A stretch of DNA of 64,000 nt. Origin: Mycobacterium deserti (GTDB lineage Bacteria; Actinomycetota; Actinomycetes; Mycobacteriales; Mycobacteriaceae). This document shows positions 8,856-17,710 of the stretch, piece by piece. Location of the stretch: positions 310,001 through 374,000 of the forward strand of contig NZ_JAODWD010000001.1 in NCBI RefSeq assembly GCF_025345615.1, written 5' to 3'. The stretch's first letter is position 1; each line of letters opens with the position of its first letter. Made by a program: the position numbers and the translations under genes. Below the pieces are notes generated by a model, which saw only the letters and a program-made list of their open reading frames with translations, had not been told where the DNA came from and did not search any database.

Positions 8856-9022
8856 GACCGTCCTCGGATCGAATTACTTGCCGGCACAACGCCACACGCT
8901 CATTGATGCCGGGCCGTTCACCACCGGCGTCCACTCAGCGTGCCACCGATGCCGACAGTTTGTCTAGCGTCACTGAACAAGTTTCGGCTGAACCGCGTCC
9001 CGACGGCGCCGAGGTCACTATC

Positions 9023-9664
9023 GTGGACACGATGACCAAAGGCCCGAAGGCACGACGCGGCCACGCCCGAACCGCTCTGGTCGACGCCGCACGCGCACGG
9101 TTTCAAGAGGTGGGTTTCGCCAAGGCCACCACACTCGAGATCGCGACTAGGGCTGAGGTGTCCGAGACGCTGATTTTTCGTTACTTCGGCTCCAAGACGG
9201 GTCTGTTCGTCGAAGCTGTGCTCACCCCGATGGCAGCGTTCGTCGAAGACTTGGTGAGAAGCTGGGACGCCGGCACTTTGCCCGGCGAGAGCTCGATACA
9301 GGAGACGATCGGCCGCTACATCGACGACCTGTCGGCTGCGCTGCCGGATCGCAGTGCCCTCGCGCGCGCCGGCGTCGAAGCGGTCGTGACCCACGGTGAC
9401 TCCCCGGAGATCGCGGTGTTCCGTACCCGCCTGGCTTCGCTCTTTGATGAGCTCGCCGTGGACATGGGCGCCTATCTCGGCGAGCATGGCCTGCGTGACG
9501 CGGATCCCCATCTCATCGTGCGCATCGGCTTCTTGGCCGTCGGCGCGGTCGCGGCACTTCTGCCGCTGACCTATCCGGACGGGCATGAGCCGCCCACCCA
9601 GCGCGAGGTTAAGGCCGAACTGACCGACTTCATCCTGTTCGGCCTGCAGTCGCGACGCGCGTGA
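9023..9664 (+). CDS. TetR-family transcriptional regulator, 213 aa
   Basis: The N-terminal helix-turn-helix is clear: FAKATTLEIATRAEVSETLIFRYF, followed by GSKTGLF. The rest is the all-alpha ligand-binding domain. Start choice: GTG 9023 has GAGG 8 bases upstream. ATG 9032 gives an almost identical protein, and an upstream in-frame ATG at 8903 would add an unlikely 40-residue leader. It diverges from the SDR/LLM operon, the usual arrangement for a local repressor responding to a pathway intermediate, often an acyl-CoA. Confidence 0.87.
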   Translation: MDTMTKGPKARRGHARTALVDAARARFQEVGFAKATTLEIATRAEVSETLIFRYFGSKTGLFVEAVLTPMAAFVEDLVRSWDAGTLPGESSIQETIGRYIDDLSAALPDRSALARAGVEAVVTHGDSPEIAVFRTRLASLFDELAVDMGAYLGEHGLRDADPHLIVRIGFLAVGAVAALLPLTYPDGHEPPTQREVKAELTDFILFGLQSRRA

Positions 9665-9780
9665 CCAATCACGGTCTCGCCGATCTTCGCTGTCGCAGAG
9701 GTTCATGTGCCTCAATCTCCGCTGCGTTCGGGCAAGCAGGCGGTCTCCGCTTGCCCCATCCTCGTGTCCTGACTACGCTA

Positions 9781-9809
9781 CTAAATAACTAAATGTTTTT
9801 CTGTTTAGG
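9781..9809. promoter_or_regulatory. AT-rich element upstream of amidohydrolase operon
   Basis: The stretch holds the inverted pair CTAAA (9789-9793) and TTTAG (9804-9808). Read on the minus strand it gives CTAAACAG, then TAGTTATTTAG, sharing words with the elements at 2729 and 32793. It ends about 18 bases before GTG 9828 and just upstream of the AAGGA ribosome-binding site. Confidence 0.42.
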
Positions 9810-9827
9810 CCATCAAAGGAGCCGCTT

Positions 9828-10979
9828 GTGCCACTGCAGCCCCATATGCAGCTGATATCCGTCGACGATCATCTGATCGAGCATCCCAAGGTGTGGAGCG
9901 ACCGCCTTCCGGCGAAGTACTTGGACGCCGGTCCCAAGATCATCGAGTGGGAGCGCCCCGACAACGGTCAGATGTGCCAGGTGTGGCAGTACGAGGGACG
10001 CATTTACCCCTACATCGGCCTGAACGCGGTCGCGGGCAAGAAGCCCGAGGAGTACGGCATCGATCCGGTGCGCTACGACGACATGATTCCGGGCTGCTAC
10101 GACCCCAAAGCACGTGTCGCGGACATGGACGTCGACGGCGTGCAGGCCATGACGTGCTTTCCTTCGTTCCCCCGTTTCGCAGGAGCAGTCTTCGCCGAGG
10201 GCGAGGACAAGGACCTGGCGCTGTTGTGCTCGCAGGCGTGGAACGATTTCCACATCGATGAGTGGGCCGCGACCGCTCCGGACAGGTTCGTCCCGGTCTC
10301 CGTACTGCCGTTCTGGGATCTCGACGCGAGCATCAAGGAGCTTCATCGCGTGGCGGCGAAGGGCTCCAAGTGCGTGAGCTTTCCCGATCTTCCGGACAAG
10401 CTCGGGCTGCCGTCGCTGCACAGCGACCACTGGGATCCGCTGTGGTCGGCCTTCGAGGAGACCGATCTGGTCCTGGCCCAGCACTTCGGCTCCGGCGGCT
10501 TTCCGCCGCCGATCGCGTCCGATGCGCCGTTCGCGGTCTTCATTGTGCTGATGGGCACGATCAGCATGGGAGCGATGACCGACTGGCTCTTCTCACCTGC
10601 GCTGCACAGGCACCCAAAGCTCAAGATCGGGCTGTCCGAAGGTGGGATCGGCTGGATTCCCTACATCCTCGAACGCTGCGACAGCGTCTGGCGCAAGCAC
10701 CGCTTCTACCAGAACATCAACCAGGAGGTGCTGCCCAGCGACCTGTTCCGGCAGCATTTCCACGGCTGCTTCATCGAAGACGACTTTGGTGTCGAGTCGC
10801 GGCACCGGATCGGTATCGACAACATCACCTGGGAGTGCGACTACCCACACTCGGACTCGTACTGGCCGCAGAGCCGCGAGCGTGCCGCGCAGGCGTTCGA
10901 GCATGTGCCCGACGACGAGGTCCACCAGATGGTTGAACTGAATACGCGCAAGCTCTACAACTTCCCGCGTGCGTCATGA
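9828..10979 (+). CDS. amidohydrolase-2 (TIM-barrel) family protein, 383 aa
   Basis: A metal-dependent TIM barrel of the amidohydrolase-2 / ACMSD type, which hydrolyses or decarboxylates small organic acids. It has the N-terminal SVDDHLIEHP metal-site motif, DVDGVQAMTCFPSFPRF, AQHFGSGG with a barrel His, and the late ITWECDYPHSDS with the conserved Asp. The start GTG 9828 is preceded by AAGGAG. It is the first gene of an operon whose next gene overlaps by ATGA. A second, distantly similar amidohydrolase lies at 59256-60464 at the head of another acyl-CoA operon. Such proteins recur in mycobacterial lipid clusters, but their reaction there is unproven. Confidence 0.88.
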   Translation: MPLQPHMQLISVDDHLIEHPKVWSDRLPAKYLDAGPKIIEWERPDNGQMCQVWQYEGRIYPYIGLNAVAGKKPEEYGIDPVRYDDMIPGCYDPKARVADMDVDGVQAMTCFPSFPRFAGAVFAEGEDKDLALLCSQAWNDFHIDEWAATAPDRFVPVSVLPFWDLDASIKELHRVAAKGSKCVSFPDLPDKLGLPSLHSDHWDPLWSAFEETDLVLAQHFGSGGFPPPIASDAPFAVFIVLMGTISMGAMTDWLFSPALHRHPKLKIGLSEGGIGWIPYILERCDSVWRKHRFYQNINQEVLPSDLFRQHFHGCFIEDDFGVESRHRIGIDNITWECDYPHSDSYWPQSRERAAQAFEHVPDDEVHQMVELNTRKLYNFPRAS

Positions 10980-11218
10980 CCAGCGGCGGCTTGGACCCCG
11001 TCGAGCAGCTGCCGGTCTCCGACTGGACCGATCAGGACCTGCTGACGAAAGACGAGGCGCGCGACCGCCTCATCGGCGAGATCGACCGTACCAGAGAGCA
11101 GTTGACGCAGCTTGAGGCCAACGACGCCGATGAGGCCGAGATCAGCTTGGTCGCACGTCGTCTCAATGCGATGGAGTCGATCCGAGACGAGTACGGCGCC
11201 TACCTCGGCGGCAAGTGA
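10976..11218 (+). CDS. small acidic protein of unknown function, 80 aa
   Basis: ATG 10976 overlaps the amidohydrolase stop (ATGA), and the stop lies 1 base before the next start, so it sits fully inside the operon. The protein is highly charged and predicted helical: TKDEARDRLIGEIDRTREQLTQ, then a second helix rich in Glu and Arg ending DEYGAYLGGK. The pattern of hydrophobic residues suggests a coiled-coil hairpin. No cysteine, signal peptide or membrane segment is present. It may be a small structural or assembly partner of the neighbouring amidohydrolase or dehydrogenase. This is inference from position alone. Confidence 0.75.
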   Translation: MTSGGLDPVEQLPVSDWTDQDLLTKDEARDRLIGEIDRTREQLTQLEANDADEAEISLVARRLNAMESIRDEYGAYLGGK

Positions 11219-11219
11219 G

Positions 11220-12377
11220 GTGACGGCAGCGCCGGGCGGCACCCTGGACCTGGAGGAACTCAGGTCGCGGTGCCGGTCGTTCCTGGAGAACGCACCACGA
11301 CCCGACGGGCTGCGCAACTACGGTCCGACGCCGACCGTCGACGACATCGCTCCGGGCCGGGCATGGCACAGATACCTGGCCGAGCACGGCTATGCCTGCC
11401 TGCATTGGCCCGCCGAGCACGGCGGCGCCGACGCGTCGGTGGCATACCAGGCGATCTTCGCCGAGGAGTGCGCTCGCGCGGGTGTGCCCCGCCAACTCGC
11501 CATCACGGGCATCGATCTCGCCGGACCGATCCTGATCAAATTCGGTTCTGCCGAACAGAAGTCGCGCTATCTCGAACCGATTCGGCTGGGCGATCACGTC
11601 TGGACACAGCTGTTCTCGGAACCGGGCGCGGGCTCGGACCTTGCGGGTGTCCGCACCAAGGCCGAGAAGACTGACAAGGGATGGCGGATCAGCGGACAAA
11701 AGGTGTGGAGCTCGGCGGCCAACTCTGCAGAGTTCGGTCTGCTGCTCGCCCGCACCGGGCCGGAGTCGCACCGCGGTCTAAGCATGTTCATCGTGCCCAT
11801 GAACACCCCCGGGATCGCGGTACGCCCACTGCAGCAGATGGACGGCGAGAGCAAGTTCAACGAGGTCTTCTTCGACGGCGCCGAGTTGTCCGACGACGCG
11901 CTGATCGGTGAGCCCGGCCAAGGCTGGGCGATCGCCATGGTGACGTTGGGCCGCGAACGGCTGACCCTCGGCTCGCAGGCAGTGACCATGTTCAGGCTGC
12001 ACGATCGTATGGTGCAGGCCGCCCGCGACCGCGATCAACTGGATCCGTTGCTGGCGCGGTCGATGACCAGACTGTGGGCGCGTATGTGGTTGCTGCGCTA
12101 CACCTGGCAGCGGGCCATCGACGAAGGCGACACGGCGTCGGCGGCATTCTCGGTGCTGAAATTGATGACGTCGGAAACCGACCAGGATCTGGGCGATCTC
12201 GCGACGGAGGTGCTGGGCACCGATGCGTGTGTCGACCCGTCCGACGGGTCCGATGACGCGGAACTGGTGCGCGCCATGCTGGTGGGGCGCGCCCAGACGA
12301 TTCTCGGTGGTACCAGCGAGATTCAGCGCAATATTCTCGGTGAGCGGGTCCTGGGCCTTCCCAAAGAGCCGCGGTGA
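11220..12377 (+). CDS. acyl-CoA dehydrogenase (FadE-like), 385 aa
   Basis: A full-length dehydrogenase with the FAD-contact SEPGAGSDLAGV, the central barrel WRISGQKVWSSAA and the C-terminal TILGGTSEIQRNILGERVLG, whose Glu aligns with the catalytic base of many FadE proteins. GTG 11220 is taken as the start because longer in-frame starts would run deep into the preceding 80-aa gene. The stop overlaps the CoA-transferase start (GTGA). It should oxidise an acyl-CoA made elsewhere in the window and may pair with the dehydrogenase at 5985. Confidence 0.92.
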   Translation: MTAAPGGTLDLEELRSRCRSFLENAPRPDGLRNYGPTPTVDDIAPGRAWHRYLAEHGYACLHWPAEHGGADASVAYQAIFAEECARAGVPRQLAITGIDLAGPILIKFGSAEQKSRYLEPIRLGDHVWTQLFSEPGAGSDLAGVRTKAEKTDKGWRISGQKVWSSAANSAEFGLLLARTGPESHRGLSMFIVPMNTPGIAVRPLQQMDGESKFNEVFFDGAELSDDALIGEPGQGWAIAMVTLGRERLTLGSQAVTMFRLHDRMVQAARDRDQLDPLLARSMTRLWARMWLLRYTWQRAIDEGDTASAAFSVLKLMTSETDQDLGDLATEVLGTDACVDPSDGSDDAELVRAMLVGRAQTILGGTSEIQRNILGERVLGLPKEPR

Positions 12378-13564
12378 CAGACGGCCTCACCGAGTCCGGA
12401 GTGCAGGCCGCGCTACGCAGGAAGCTGCGTCCGGGGATGACGGTCGCGCTCGGTGACGGCGTGGGCGCGCCACGATGCGTTGAGGACGGCACGTCGATCT
12501 GCGCGGCCCTCAGCGCGGTCGCCCGCGAACTGGGCGGCGTTCGGCTGGTGCTCGGCTGGCTTACCGCTCCGCTCGACGGGATTGTTGCAGATGCGTTCGC
12601 CGAAGTCGTGGCCTTGATGCCAGGGTGGGGGGTACGGAACGTATTGAGCACCCCCACAGCGCGTTTCGTTCCGACCCGGCTCAGCGGCATCGCGGCATTG
12701 CTCGCCGGGCCGCTGCGTCCGGATGTACTAGTCACGCGCGTCGTCGAGCGCAATGGTGAATTGCATTTCGGGACCGAGGTGTCGTGGCAGCGGGAGATCG
12801 TCGACGCCGGCGCACTGGTGTTGGCGGTCATCGATGGCAATGCACCCAACGCCGACGCCGGCCCACCGTTGGACTCGGTGGCGGTGCAGATCATCGGCCA
12901 CAGCGCCGATGGCCCGGTTCGGCACCCGACGCCGGCTCCCGAACCGGTGCACGAGGCGCTCGCCGACGCGGTCCTGGCCTTCGTACCCGATGGTGCCCGA
13001 CTTCAATACGGCCCGGGCCAGCTGGGCACGGCCTTGCTGACGCAGACGCAGCGCACCGTGCAGATCGACACCGGCTTGCTGGTCGACGCGGCAGTGGACC
13101 TCGATTGTCGCGGGCTGCTGGCCGCAACCCCCTCGGCGACTTACTTGTTCGGCACCGACGTGCTCTACGACTGGGCCGACGGCAAGCCGATTCTGCGGGG
13201 CGTCGAATACACCCATGACGTCACCCGGTTGTCGCGGGGCGCTCCGCTCGTCGCGGTCAACACCGCGATCGAGATCGATCCGGTCGGTCAGGTCAACGTC
13301 GAGGGTGTCGGCGAGAAGGTCGTGGGCGGCATCGGCGGACATCCCGATTACTGCGCTGCGGCCCGCATCAGCCGCGGCGGGCTGTCCATCATCGCCGTCC
13401 CGTCCACTGTCAGGGGCCGCTCGCCGCTCGTCGAACGGCTCAGCAGGCCGGCGTCCACGCCCGCCTACGACGTCGACCTGATCGTGACCGAATCGGGCCA
13501 CGCAGACCTGCGGGGCGCCGACTGGAATCAGCGTGAGCGACTGATCGCCGCACTGTTCGACTGA
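12374..13564 (+). CDS. acetyl-CoA hydrolase/transferase-like protein (class I CoA-transferase fold), 396 aa
   Basis: The two-domain CoA-transferase fold is recognised from GARLQYGPGQLGTALL (about residues 207-222) and the C-terminal block NTAIEIDPVGQVNVE...GIGGHPDYCAAA...IIAVPS. Family members move CoA between acids through a glutamyl thioester; that Glu usually sits in a HSE-type motif. The matching stretch here reads IDTGLLVDAAVDL, with Gly234 where the Glu is expected, so activity is in doubt. It is joined to the upstream dehydrogenase by GTGA and followed after 4 bases by an SDR. Confidence 0.82.
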   Translation: MTDGLTESGVQAALRRKLRPGMTVALGDGVGAPRCVEDGTSICAALSAVARELGGVRLVLGWLTAPLDGIVADAFAEVVALMPGWGVRNVLSTPTARFVPTRLSGIAALLAGPLRPDVLVTRVVERNGELHFGTEVSWQREIVDAGALVLAVIDGNAPNADAGPPLDSVAVQIIGHSADGPVRHPTPAPEPVHEALADAVLAFVPDGARLQYGPGQLGTALLTQTQRTVQIDTGLLVDAAVDLDCRGLLAATPSATYLFGTDVLYDWADGKPILRGVEYTHDVTRLSRGAPLVAVNTAIEIDPVGQVNVEGVGEKVVGGIGGHPDYCAAARISRGGLSIIAVPSTVRGRSPLVERLSRPASTPAYDVDLIVTESGHADLRGADWNQRERLIAALFD

Positions 13565-13568
13565 GAGG

Positions 13569-14495
13569 ATGATCATGGCCCCGGGGATTGACGGTGCACT
13601 GTCCGGACGTGTCGTTCTGGTCACCGGAGGGGGCCGCGGGATCGGACGCGGGCACTGCCTGGCACTGGCCGCCCACGGTGCCGCGGTCGTCGTCAACGAC
13701 CCGGGGGTTGGTCGCGACGGGACAGCCGGCGACTCCGGCCCCGCCGCCGCGGTTGTCGCCGAGATCGAGGCAGCGGGCGGAAAGGCATCGGCTCATACCG
13801 GCTCGGTGTCGTCGTGGGACGACGTCGCCGACATGGTCGGGACGGCCGTGGACACCTTCGGCACGCTGACCGGGGTCGTGAACAACGCAGGCATCGTGCG
13901 CGATGCAACGGTGGCCAATGCGACGGAGGCCGACTGGGATGCCGTCATCGCGGTACACCTCAAGGGGACGTTCGCAGTGACGAGGCACGCGTGCCAGTAC
14001 TGGCGTGCACAGTCCAAAGCGGGTAACCAGATCGATGCGCGCATCGTCAACACGGTGTCTGGCGCCGGCCTGTGGGGCAACGTGGGCCAGAGCGCCTACG
14101 GCGCAGCCAAGGCGGCGATTGCCAACCTGACGGTGGTCACTGCGATGGAGGGGCGCCGCTACGGCGTTGTCGCCAATGCGATCTCACCGCTCGCTGTGAC
14201 ACGCATCAGCGAAGACTTCTTCAAGGGCGACAGGGCGGCCGATCCAGCGCTCGATCCCGCGCGCAGTTCGGAAGTTGTCGCGTGGCTGCAGTCGGCCGAG
14301 TCGTCATGGCTGACCGGACAGATCCTTCGGATCGACGGACACAAGTTAAGCCGCGTCGAGGGCTTCTCCGAAGCCCGTGCGCGTTATCACGCCAAAGACG
14401 GTCAAACGCTGACATTCTCGGAGATCGGTCAGGCGGCCAGTTGGCTGTACGGCACCGCCCCGCGAGGACTCATTGGCCCTCTCCCCACGGGATAG
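13569..14495 (+). CDS. short-chain dehydrogenase, MFE-2-like 3-hydroxyacyl-CoA dehydrogenase, 308 aa
   Basis: It has TGGGRGIGRGH at the nucleotide loop, a long VVNDPGVGRDGT insert, NNAG, the serine in VSGAGLWG and an intact YGAAK active site. The insert after the second strand is typical of SDRs related to the dehydrogenase part of peroxisomal multifunctional enzyme 2, which oxidise (R)-3-hydroxyacyl-CoA. The start ATG 13569 has GAGAGG immediately upstream. It closes the operon that begins at 9828 and is convergent with the MFS gene (14-base gap). In pathway terms it follows the dehydrogenase step. Confidence 0.88.
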   Translation: MIMAPGIDGALSGRVVLVTGGGRGIGRGHCLALAAHGAAVVVNDPGVGRDGTAGDSGPAAAVVAEIEAAGGKASAHTGSVSSWDDVADMVGTAVDTFGTLTGVVNNAGIVRDATVANATEADWDAVIAVHLKGTFAVTRHACQYWRAQSKAGNQIDARIVNTVSGAGLWGNVGQSAYGAAKAAIANLTVVTAMEGRRYGVVANAISPLAVTRISEDFFKGDRAADPALDPARSSEVVAWLQSAESSWLTGQILRIDGHKLSRVEGFSEARARYHAKDGQTLTFSEIGQAASWLYGTAPRGLIGPLPTG

Positions 14496-14509
14496 CTCTC
14501 TTACGATCC

Positions 14510-16069
14510 CTACCCGACCGGCGTCGGTTCCTGCAGCGGCTCGTTGTCCGCTTTCGCGTGACGTCCATACCGAGCCGGCTCGCGTTCCGGTGCCCACAGC
14601 GCCAGGATGATCGCGCTGATGACGGTGATGATCGACAGAATCAGCATCGCCTGGCTGTAGCCCTGGACGAACGCGTCTTTGGCCGAATCTGCGAGTTGTT
14701 GCGCCGCGGGGCCGAGATTCGGGGCGATCTGCAGGGCGGAGGCGAGGGAATCGGAGAACGGATCCCTCACCGGCGGCGGGAGCTGCGCGACGACTGATTC
14801 GACTCGACTCGAATAGCCAGCCGCTAGAACGCTTCCGACGATCGCGATACCAAGTGCGGCGCCGACCTCGCGGGCGGCATCGTTGACCGCCGCCGCCACC
14901 CCTTGATCTTCCTCCGGAGTCGCGCTGACGATGGCGGTCGTGGCTGGGGCCATACACAGACCCATCCCTGTTCCGATGAGCAGAAGCGCCCACAAGATGT
15001 CCAGATAGACGGCGTCGACAGTGAGTCGGCTCATGAGATAGAGACCCGCTGCAATGAGAAGTAAGCCAGGGACAGTAAGCAGGCGCAGGCCTATCCGAGG
15101 TCCTAGCCAGGACGACAACACCGAAAAGGTCAGCAGTGGCGCGCCGACGGGCGCCAGCGCCAAAGCCGACTGCATGGCGCCGTAGCCAACGATCAACTGC
15201 ACGTGCTGCACGATGAGGAAGGCCATGCCGAACATCACCATGAATTGCAGGCCGACCGACAACGTCCCGCTACCGAAACCGCGATCGGCGAACAGTCGCA
15301 ACTGCAGCAAGGGGTGGGCGATCCTGAGCTCGACGACCACGAACACCACGGTCGCGAGCGTTCCGGCCCCGAACAGTGCAACAACCACCAGGTCGGTCCA
15401 CCCCTTGGCGGGCGCCTCGGTGAGGGCGACAACGATCAGGCCGATGGCCGCCATCACCGATACCGATCCCACCAAATCCATTGGGTGACGGTTCTGTTGG
15501 CGCGATTCCGGCAGTGTGCAGGCGGCGATCAGCAAAACGACACCGCCGATGGTGAAGCCGACGAAGATCGATTCCCACGACCAGAACTGCAGCAGTAGGC
15601 CCGAACACAGCATGCCGAAAACCGCTCCGGAGCCGGCTACACCTGCCCAGATTCCGACCGCTCTTCCGCGCTGCTGGCCTCCGAAGGTGGCCGTCATGAT
15701 CGAGAGGGTCGAGGGCATCACGAACGCGGCGCCGACACCGGCGATGGCGCGCGCCGCGATCACCCAAACGGGGTCCGATTCGAACAGCGGCACCGCCGAG
15801 GCCGCGGCGAACACCACCAGCCCGAAGACGAGAACCCAGCGGCGGCCGTAACGGTCACCAAGCGCACCTGCGGGAAGGAGCAGACAGGCCAGCGCCAGGG
15901 TGTAACCGTCAACGACCCAGGTCAGCTGGGTTTGCGTGGCGCCGGTCGCGATGGCGATATCGGCCAGCGAGGTATAGAGCGCGGCCATCGACCCGATCAC
16001 CAGCGCGACCGCGAGGCACGAGACCGTTAGCGTCCACTTCTGCCGCCGCGATAGCTTGGCCGATTCCAA
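14510..16069 (-). CDS. MFS transporter, DHA2-type with 14 transmembrane helices, 519 aa
   Basis: A drug:H+ antiporter-2 family exporter. It has alternating long hydrophobic helices, the motif GALGDRYGRRWVLVFG between helices 2 and 3, QLTWVVDGYTLALACLLLPAG, and PSTLSIMTATFGGQQRGRAVG in the fifth-helix region. The length and hydrophobicity pattern fit 14 helices. The C-terminus is short and cytosolic. It diverges from the TetR gene at 16130 across a tandem palindromic operator that overlaps the promoter, the usual layout of an inducible efflux pump. The exported compound is unknown. Confidence 0.9.
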   Translation of the reverse strand: MESAKLSRRQKWTLTVSCLAVALVIGSMAALYTSLADIAIATGATQTQLTWVVDGYTLALACLLLPAGALGDRYGRRWVLVFGLVVFAAASAVPLFESDPVWVIAARAIAGVGAAFVMPSTLSIMTATFGGQQRGRAVGIWAGVAGSGAVFGMLCSGLLLQFWSWESIFVGFTIGGVVLLIAACTLPESRQQNRHPMDLVGSVSVMAAIGLIVVALTEAPAKGWTDLVVVALFGAGTLATVVFVVVELRIAHPLLQLRLFADRGFGSGTLSVGLQFMVMFGMAFLIVQHVQLIVGYGAMQSALALAPVGAPLLTFSVLSSWLGPRIGLRLLTVPGLLLIAAGLYLMSRLTVDAVYLDILWALLLIGTGMGLCMAPATTAIVSATPEEDQGVAAAVNDAAREVGAALGIAIVGSVLAAGYSSRVESVVAQLPPPVRDPFSDSLASALQIAPNLGPAAQQLADSAKDAFVQGYSQAMLILSIITVISAIILALWAPEREPARYGRHAKADNEPLQEPTPVG

Positions 16070-16090
16070 CTGACACTCCCGACAATTTAT

Positions 16091-16125
16091 GCTACTCTGC
16101 GTAGCGGTACGCTACTATCCGTAGC
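16091..16125. promoter_or_regulatory. tandem palindromic TetR operator
   Basis: Two 15-bp inverted repeats lie 20 bp centre to centre: GCTACTCTGCGTAGC (16091-16105) and GCTACTATCCGTAGC (16111-16125). Both are GCTAC-n5-GTAGC. The facing halves form a third dyad (GTAGCGGTACGCTAC, 16101-16115). The array ends 5 bases before the TetR start and 21 bases from the MFS start, so a bound repressor would block both promoters. Confidence 0.8.
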
Positions 16126-16129
16126 ATAG

Positions 16130-16759
16130 ATGCGAGCAGGAGGCACGTCGATCGCAGTTCAGACCCCGCATGTCGGCGGCGACGAGGACATCGATCCCCG
16201 GCGCCTGCGGTCCCGCGCGCGGCTTCTGGACGCCGCCGCGCGATTACTGACGACAGGCGGTGTGGAAGCTGTCACGATCGATGCGGTCACGCGAGCATCG
16301 AAAGTCGCGAAGACGACGTTGTACCGTCATTTCGACAGCGCCACAGAACTTCTCGCTGCGACCTTCGAACGGCTGCTCCCGCAGGTCGAGCCACCTCCCG
16401 CGACGGGTCCGTTGCGCGATCAGCTGGTCGAGTTACTCAGCAGGCAGGCCGCCCTCTTGCAGGACGTACCGATCCAGCTAACGCTACTGGCGTGGGTCTC
16501 CATGGGTCCCACCAACGACAGTGCAGGCGAGCCTCGCAATACATTGCGCGCCCGCGTGATCGAGCAGTACCGGCAACCGTTCGATGTGCTGCTCGACAGT
16601 CCGCAGGCCAGAGCCGAACTCGGAGACTTCGATCTGACGCTGGGGCTCGCTCAACTCCTCGGCCCACTGGTGTTCGCGGTGATGACGGGCATCCACGTCA
16701 TCGACCGCGACGACTGCGCACGGATCGTCGAGGATTTCTACACCACGCACCAGCCGTAG
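16130..16759 (+). CDS. TetR-family regulator of the adjacent efflux pump, 209 aa
   Basis: The helix-turn-helix lies around residues 45-65: AVTIDAVTRASKVAKTTLYRHF, followed by DSATELLAAT. The remainder is helical, as in TetR ligand domains. ATG 16130 follows the operator directly, so the message may be almost leaderless. A slightly later start is possible because the first 25 residues are not conserved-looking. Divergence from the MFS exporter and the tandem palindromes strongly suggest that it represses the pump and itself until a toxic ligand binds. The stop abuts the convergent VOC gene. Confidence 0.9.
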   Translation: MRAGGTSIAVQTPHVGGDEDIDPRRLRSRARLLDAAARLLTTGGVEAVTIDAVTRASKVAKTTLYRHFDSATELLAATFERLLPQVEPPPATGPLRDQLVELLSRQAALLQDVPIQLTLLAWVSMGPTNDSAGEPRNTLRARVIEQYRQPFDVLLDSPQARAELGDFDLTLGLAQLLGPLVFAVMTGIHVIDRDDCARIVEDFYTTHQP

Positions 16760-17710
16760 CTACCGGCTGAAGAAGGCGAGCGGGCGCTCGACGAACTCGA
16801 ACACCACCCCGTCCGGCGAGCGCAGAAACGCGATGTACAGCCCCTCGATCTTTGTGCCCGGCAACGGGCACCACACCGGATCGCCGCGCACCTCAACGGA
16901 ATCCGGCAGCGCGGCCAGAGCCTCGTCCACGCTCTCCACACGGAGGGCGCACCGGTAGAGGCCCTGGCGGTTGCCGCCCCACGGCACCGGCTCCTGGGCC
17001 ACCGTGTCTGGATGCTGAACCACCGACACCGTGAACCGGTGTGCGTCCTCCGGCAATGCGAAGCGGGCGACGACGCACTCTGCTGAGTCCGCCGCTGCTC
17101 CCGGCGCCAGCTGATCACTGGCGATCGTCATCGTCGTCGGCGCCTCGACTTCCGCGAAGCCAATCGTCGTCAGGAACTCCGCGGTGGCGACTGCGTTGAT
17201 GGCCGAGATCCGCACTCCCGAAAACAGAGCGCCATTGGGCGCGTCGACGTCCGGCGGACACTGCGCCAACTCGACGACCACGCCGTCCGCATCGACCGCC
17301 AGCACGGCTTTGACGCCCGAGATCAACCCGTCGACAGGGTCCCCGACCGGGATTCCAGAATTCCGCAGCACACCAGCCGTGGTGTCCAGGTCGGCGACCC
17401 ACATCAGCGCGGCCCTAATACCGGGCCTCGTCGGATCGGTGTTCGAATCCCGCTTCAAGCCGGGATCGTGAAACTCGATCGCCTCCAGCGCGCAGCCGTC
17501 CCGGCCTCCTCGGGAATCGTAGAAAAACGCGGTCTCACAAAATGTTTCGTCGTCCATGCCCAGAATGGCGCCGTTGGTCGGCACCGAATGGTCGGTACGC
17601 ATCCGCACGGACAATCCGAGCGCGCCGACGTACAGCGCTTCGGTTACCCGCAGCGAGTCGCAGTTGAGGTTGACGTGCAGGAACCGCCGGGCCAGATCGT
17701 CTGAAACCAC
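16760..17710 (-). CDS. two-domain VOC (glyoxalase/extradiol dioxygenase fold) protein, 316 aa
   Basis: Two vicinal-oxygen-chelate modules are visible. The first begins RRFLHVNLNCDSLRVTEALYVGALGL; the second begins SGVRISAINAVATAEFLTTIGF and ends in YIAFLRSPDGVVFEFVERP, the typical VOC C-terminal strand. This fold serves isomerases, epimerases and ring-cleaving dioxygenases that bind a metal; the reaction cannot be inferred here. The GTG start overlaps the stop of the upstream CoA-transferase by one base, so it is third in the minus-strand operon aldehyde dehydrogenase / CoA-transferase / VOC. Confidence 0.85.
   Translation of the reverse strand: MVSDDLARRFLHVNLNCDSLRVTEALYVGALGLSVRMRTDHSVPTNGAILGMDDETFCETAFFYDSRGGRDGCALEAIEFHDPGLKRDSNTDPTRPGIRAALMWVADLDTTAGVLRNSGIPVGDPVDGLISGVKAVLAVDADGVVVELAQCPPDVDAPNGALFSGVRISAINAVATAEFLTTIGFAEVEAPTTMTIASDQLAPGAAADSAECVVARFALPEDAHRFTVSVVQHPDTVAQEPVPWGGNRQGLYRCALRVESVDEALAALPDSVEVRGDPVWCPLPGTKIEGLYIAFLRSPDGVVFEFVERPLAFFSR

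Noticed and set aside
8960..9022. Possible operator with TTGT and ACAA arms before the TetR gene
   Set aside because: The arms are only 4 bases long and 13 bases apart; too weak to list as a site.
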